64,000 bases of DNA. Source: Hoplostethus atlanticus (taxonomy: Eukaryota; Chordata; Actinopteri; Trachichthyiformes; Trachichthyidae). The position numbers and the translations under genes are program-made. The stretch spans positions 11,923,501 through 11,987,500 of the forward strand of contig JAXDDX010000001.1 in NCBI GenBank assembly GCA_034670405.1. The letters are read 5' to 3'. Every line of letters starts with the position of its first letter. Within the stretch, counting starts at the first letter, position 1. Positions 59,197 to 64,000 of this stretch are shown one piece after another. The notes below the pieces were generated by a model that worked only from the letters and a program-made list of their open reading frames with translations, was not told the DNA's origin and searched no databases.

Positions 59197-61753
59197 TGCA
59201 GTGTGTGTGTGCGCGTTGGTGCAAGCGTGTGCGTTTTAGCGCGCACAGCGTGCTGCGACTCCTCGCCGATACATAACAGAGCCTGAGAGCTGTAACTCAT
59301 GGGACACAGACGAACATGAGAGAGACAGAGAGGGAGGGGGGCGGGGTGGAAAAAAAGAGAGAGTTGCTGAGTGAGAGAAAGAGTCACAGCAGTAAAGCAT
59401 CTCTCAGGGTCAATGCCTCTATTATTATTCAAATCCTGTATAGCACACACACAACCACACACACACACACACACATACATGCACAGGAATGTGCTGTCCA
59501 GCAGCAGCGTGGATGATTTTTAGTTTCTACTGGAATCCCAGCTCTCTCTCTGACTGCAGCAGAGCTCTGACGTCATCACCGGGGGAAATGCAGCCACAGC
59601 AGGAAGGGCTGCTGTCAGTACGGTGCCTGAGGACACACACACACACACAGACACACACACACGCTTTCCCATGCCTTTAGGAAATTTAGTCTCTGCTCTT
59701 CAATCCTGTCCTCTGTTTAACCTCGCTGCAGTTTACCTATCAGTTCAGGGACTGTGCAAAAGAATACAGCCGGTATATGGAACATGTAGAAGATGGTACT
59801 ACTTGCACAAACATGTGTTTTCAAGAACTGGGGGCCTCCTTTGCTTTGATGTGCAGAGTCAGTAACCATAGCAACACAGTGACATGTTTTCATGTGCTCC
59901 TTTACATGCTGATAGCAGGAGGATGGCTAGGTGCGTGCTTGTTGGTATTGTGGATGGTCAAACTTGTTTGCTGCTATTATTCTGATGTAATATGATTTTG
60001 TATAATGGGAGCATGAATGGTAGCAAGCAGGTTCATGGGCATTTATTTGTGCCGGTGTGTCCATGCTTGTACGCATGTGCCTCTGTAGACATATGCAGGT
60101 CTGATTGATGTGGGTGTATTATTATGGTTAGAATACAGTTGTTTTTCTTTTGGCCCCATGTTATCTCAGCCTATGGGTTGCAGTGGGCCTACAGTAGCTT
60201 GCACTGGGTTTGTCTTGGCTTTAGTGCCCTAGTGAACCCCTCATGGGCTACATCTACTTATTGCATCCTTTCCATCCATCCTTCACCACCATCTCATTGC
60301 CTCTCCTCCTCTCTTCCTTCTCCCCTTCTTCCCCAGATCCATTTGCCTCCTTCTTGTCCTATTTCTTTCCACCCATCCTCCCCTCCATGACCCCTCCCTC
60401 CCTCTCTTTCTCCCTCCCTTCCTCCCTTCTTGCCTAATGGAGGTATTCCCCTGCAGCCTCAGACCTAGTGCTGCCATTCTACTCAGGTAGGGCTCATTTC
60501 ATGCAGGACGATTAGATCTCACTGGCAGCAAATGAGATTTTCAGAGCTGGATAAGCCGGAGTGTTTTTGGGCCTGCACAATAGCAAGGGGGAATTCAATT
60601 AAATCTTTACATACACTCACATACGTACGTGCCTGCGTGCACACCCACATGCAGACACCACATATGCACGTTCACGCCTATCCACGTGCACTCAGTCAGT
60701 CACTCACTAACTCTCTCACACACCTTCACACAGACACACACACTCAAGCAGGAAGGTTGTATGAAAAGATACAGAGACCCTCATAGCCACACATGTACAC
60801 TTCAGTGGCCATGGCATTTAGCTGACTTTATCTGCATGGCTTGGCTAATTGTTTTAATCCTACCGCTATAAGGAGCCTGGTATAGGGCATGCATTGTTAT
60901 GAGACCGTCTCTCACTTCCCTCTACTTTAGATTTCACATTTCTCCCATATGGCAAATAAAATAAATAGCAGCATAAAAATCGGCATATCACACACATTTA
61001 CCTAATGTGTGTAAAAGGGCTAATTTCATGTGAGAGACCGTCATAGTCTGTCTCATAGAGGAATCGTACCCTGTGTTGGCTTTATGGGCCAGAGCTGGTA
61101 ATTGCTTGTAAAGACTGTAAAGAAGAGTGTAGCAAAACGTAGCAATAAGTAATTGGACAGGGATAGACTGGTTTTAAAACCCCCACTATGAAAAAGATGC
61201 ACAAATTTACATTTTCTCCTCAAGTTTTATCATCTGTCATTCAGTTTATTAATTCGCTTCCTCTCCCGGCGCAGCGTGCAGCCCACAACTCCATTCCTTC
61301 TAATGGAGAATTGAAAAGGGTGCTTGTGTTTTTTTACAGGACAAAATAAAGCCCCTTTCTAAATGGGTTTAGCCAGAATGAGGGAATGCATCATCTTCTG
61401 AATTGGAAATAAGGAAACATTTGGCCTCGTTACCTGATGTTTGTAATGCCTTTAAGCTTCGTGATTGTGTCTGTGTGACTTGGACTGATCAGACTCGCTT
61501 TGCACCTGAATTCATTACTCCATCTTCGCCAGTGTCATTATACTGCAACCTCTTACATTCACTCCTTAATGAGGCTTTATGAAATATTCAAACCTTTACC
61601 TGGAGGAGTTCAGAAAACAACCTCTACGTGTGTTTGCATGCCTGTGTGTGTGTGTGTGTGTGTGTGCACTCCTTGTCTGTCCATGTGTGTATCAGCTTCT
61701 TTTGATCTCTTTTTTTTGCGCTGACAGATACAGCGAGACAGACAGAGGAATAC

Positions 61754-61784
<31 letters not shown>

Positions 61785-62966
61785 CTACAAGACAGACATG
61801 ATTTGTGTCAGTGTAATGATTTGTTATTCTAGGATTTACTGTCCCAGCTGGTGAAGAGGCCAGACTAGATCAGGCTCATTAAACCTGAGAGAGATGTGCT
61901 TCTTGGCCCGGTGTCCACGTTAGACCTATGCTGGGCCTCGTCTCGTCTTCGTTCAGTCCCGCTGCTCCTCTTTCTCTCTCTCTCTCTCTTTCTTTCTTTC
62001 ACTCTCTGAGCCCAACACTAAATCACCCAGAACCTTTAATTAAAACACCCATCTTTTCAGACACACACACACACACTTACACAGGCGCACAAAACACACA
62101 ACATCTCTGCTCGTACAGTATATCAAATTTAAACTAGTGCAGTGAATGGGGGGCTGAACTTTAAACAACACCGCCTGATTACTTAAAGGGCCGGTGTCCT
62201 CAATTCTCCCTCCCTTCACTGCCCTGGAGAGGTAGTTAATATAGCCCCCCCGTCCTGTTTGACTCCTCCCCCTCTGTCAGCCTTGCCCTCCTACCCCTGT
62301 ACCCTTTGAAGATCTCTTTAATGAAGTGCTCATGCTCCCTGTGAGTTACACTGTATCGCTTTATATGTCACGTTTGTGTAAGTCCCATGAGTTGAGGTGA
62401 GAGCTGAGTACCCAGAGCTCTCTCTCTCTCTCTCTCTCTCTCTCGCTCTCTCCGAGGGCCTCTCCTGGGGCCCCGGGATGTGTGTCCAGACTATGGAGAG
62501 AATCATTAGGCGAGTCCTAGGCCTCTTCTGGTTCACACAGAAGGCTCTCTGCTCGATTTGCACCCCTAACCTTTACATGCACCTTACACTCATATCGGTC
62601 TCTGCGGGTCTAGGCTACGAGTGATGGCCGAGAGAGAGAGAGAGAGAGAAGGATCCTCTGTCAATCTAGCTGTATATCATTTCCCCGGTCTCCCTTTGGG
62701 CTCTTATACAGCTTAATGGGTAAAGGAAACGGATGGTCCTCACTCTGAGAACAGCTTGCGGGTAGCTTGTGTTTTAATGCAGAAAAAGAAACGTCTGTAA
62801 AAGCTTCTCTGTATCTGATGACTTGTGTCAGCATCTGGGTCGGGAGGCTCTGTTATATATTGTTCTTATTACTGGCAAGACCTCTACAAATGTTTGCATG
62901 GTAACGATTGGACGAAGGAGTCTGTGCCTGGATGTCAATTTGTGTCGGTGTGCTGTTTCACTGACC

Positions 62967-62968
<2 letters not shown>

Positions 62969-63033
<65 letters not shown>
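62969..63033. repeat. (TG)n microsatellite
   Basis: About 32 uninterrupted TG units. Confidence 0.97.
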
Positions 63034-63034
<1 letters not shown>

Positions 63035-64000
63035 CTGAACCGTATATCCAGTGTCAGTAGAACCACAGCAGCCATTAGTTCTAACCTCAAATACAGAGGT
63101 CAGGTTTCACCCACAGCCTCTCTGCGGCCTTTTGAAGAAATCACACCCAACACACACACACACACACACACACATGCAGTTCCCTCCTACAGGGCTTCAT
63201 TAGAGGAGGATTATTCAGCGCTGAGGGATCTGATAAACTGGATGAAGCTACTTTGGCCGTGGCGCTGTTTGCCGATCACGCTTAGATGAGCCATGCAACC
63301 AACACACATGCACCGAGACAGCTCCCTGACACCCTCAGTGGTGGAGAGAGGGGCTTCTCCATGAGTGTGTGTGTGTGTTCACAACTCTGCTTATGTGCAT
63401 GTCTCTCTGTGTGTGTGATTAATCTCTGCAGGCCAGGGGTGACGGGGTCAGAGTGGAGGTGCCTGTGGAGCTAATGACAGTGATTAAGATAGGGGTTGGT
63501 GGGGCTTAACCTTCATCAGTTTCCCTATCTTGCCCATGCTGTCCCCCTCAGGGTATAGGCAACCTTATCGCTGATGAGGAGATGAGCAGAGCACCGCTGG
63601 GACGAAGCCCCGTGGACTCAAATGGTCTCAAATGATCACCTTTCTACTCTTCCTCTTCACGTCTCCATCCTCTGCTCCCTCGCTGTCTGTCTCTGTCCAG
63701 GTTAATGGCTTGATCTCAGCAGCCCAACAGTGCAGTGCAGGGATGAGTGATTGGCTACATGTCTCTCAGCATAGCGTCCCTCTCTCCCGCCGTTGCCGAT
63801 TCCCCATACTATGTTTTTTTTATATGCTTGTTGTCTTTTCTGTAATACATTTCCTCTGTAGGTTTCATTTTTTTTCTGTTGGTCTCTCCCAAAGGATATT
63901 TTTTTTATTGATTTTCAACTTGCAGGCATAGTTATCTAAACAGTTAACGGTCAAATACACAGCGATTAACACAGCATTAAGTGATGGATAGCCTAATGTA

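Larger units (their letters stand above)
50524..64000 (+). other. brsk2: brsk2 intron 1 (partial)
   Basis: At least 13.4 kb with no second brsk2 exon: I find no frame continuing the kinase domain (LVKLG-type start). It is very rich in (GT/CA)n, (GA/CT)n and TTTC repeats, and has a perfect 12-bp hairpin at 52510-52540. No nested gene or RNA is recognised. Confidence 0.65.

Noticed and set aside
50524..64000. A second brsk2 exon in the rest of the window
   Set aside because: No frame resembling the continuation of the kinase glycine loop next to an acceptor was found; intron 1 probably runs past the window.

Overview
This is a stretch of a vertebrate nuclear genome, almost certainly a ray-finned (teleost) fish. 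Genes are split by GT-AG introns, the lactate dehydrogenase reads as the teleost A (muscle) form, and the non-coding DNA carries fish-type tRNA-derived SINEs, non-LTR retrotransposon ends and very dense dinucleotide repeats. I would not name a species.

Layout. 1-6218 is repeat-rich DNA upstream of, or in the first intron of, hras. hras (+, coding 6266-11108, four coding exons, 189 codons) follows, with a 3'UTR intron and a long 3'UTR ending near 14.95 kb. Next is a compact six-exon gene (+, 16233-17846, 195 codons) encoding only a TSG101-like UEV domain plus a short tail; it holds the position where the UEV+LDH fusion gene UEVLD would be expected. tsg101 (+, 19582-24800, ten coding exons, 390 codons) comes next. 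ldha (-, 31404 down to 27852, seven coding exons, with a non-coding first exon near 34.74-34.80 kb) converges on it. 34.95-50.2 kb is intergenic and holds SINE and LINE relics, microsatellites and possibly regulatory DNA. The first coding exon of brsk2 (+, 50430-50523) starts the last gene, whose first intron fills the rest of the window.

Roles. Hras is a membrane-anchored signalling GTPase. Tsg101 is an ESCRT-I subunit in endosomal sorting. The UEV-only protein is a probable ubiquitin-binding relative of Tsg101. Ldha interconverts pyruvate and lactate. Brsk2 is a neuronal polarity kinase. They are neighbours, not a pathway; the tsg101/uev/ldha cluster matches the human TSG101-UEVLD-LDHA cluster.

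Most notable: (1) the UEV-only gene, which has its own stop and polyadenylation signal and no LDH half; (2) a one-base insertion in ldha exon 3 that would cut the protein at about 107 residues, either an assembly error or a real lesion; (3) perfect short hairpins, a fold-back element and a Harbinger-like Myb/SANT relic in non-coding DNA.
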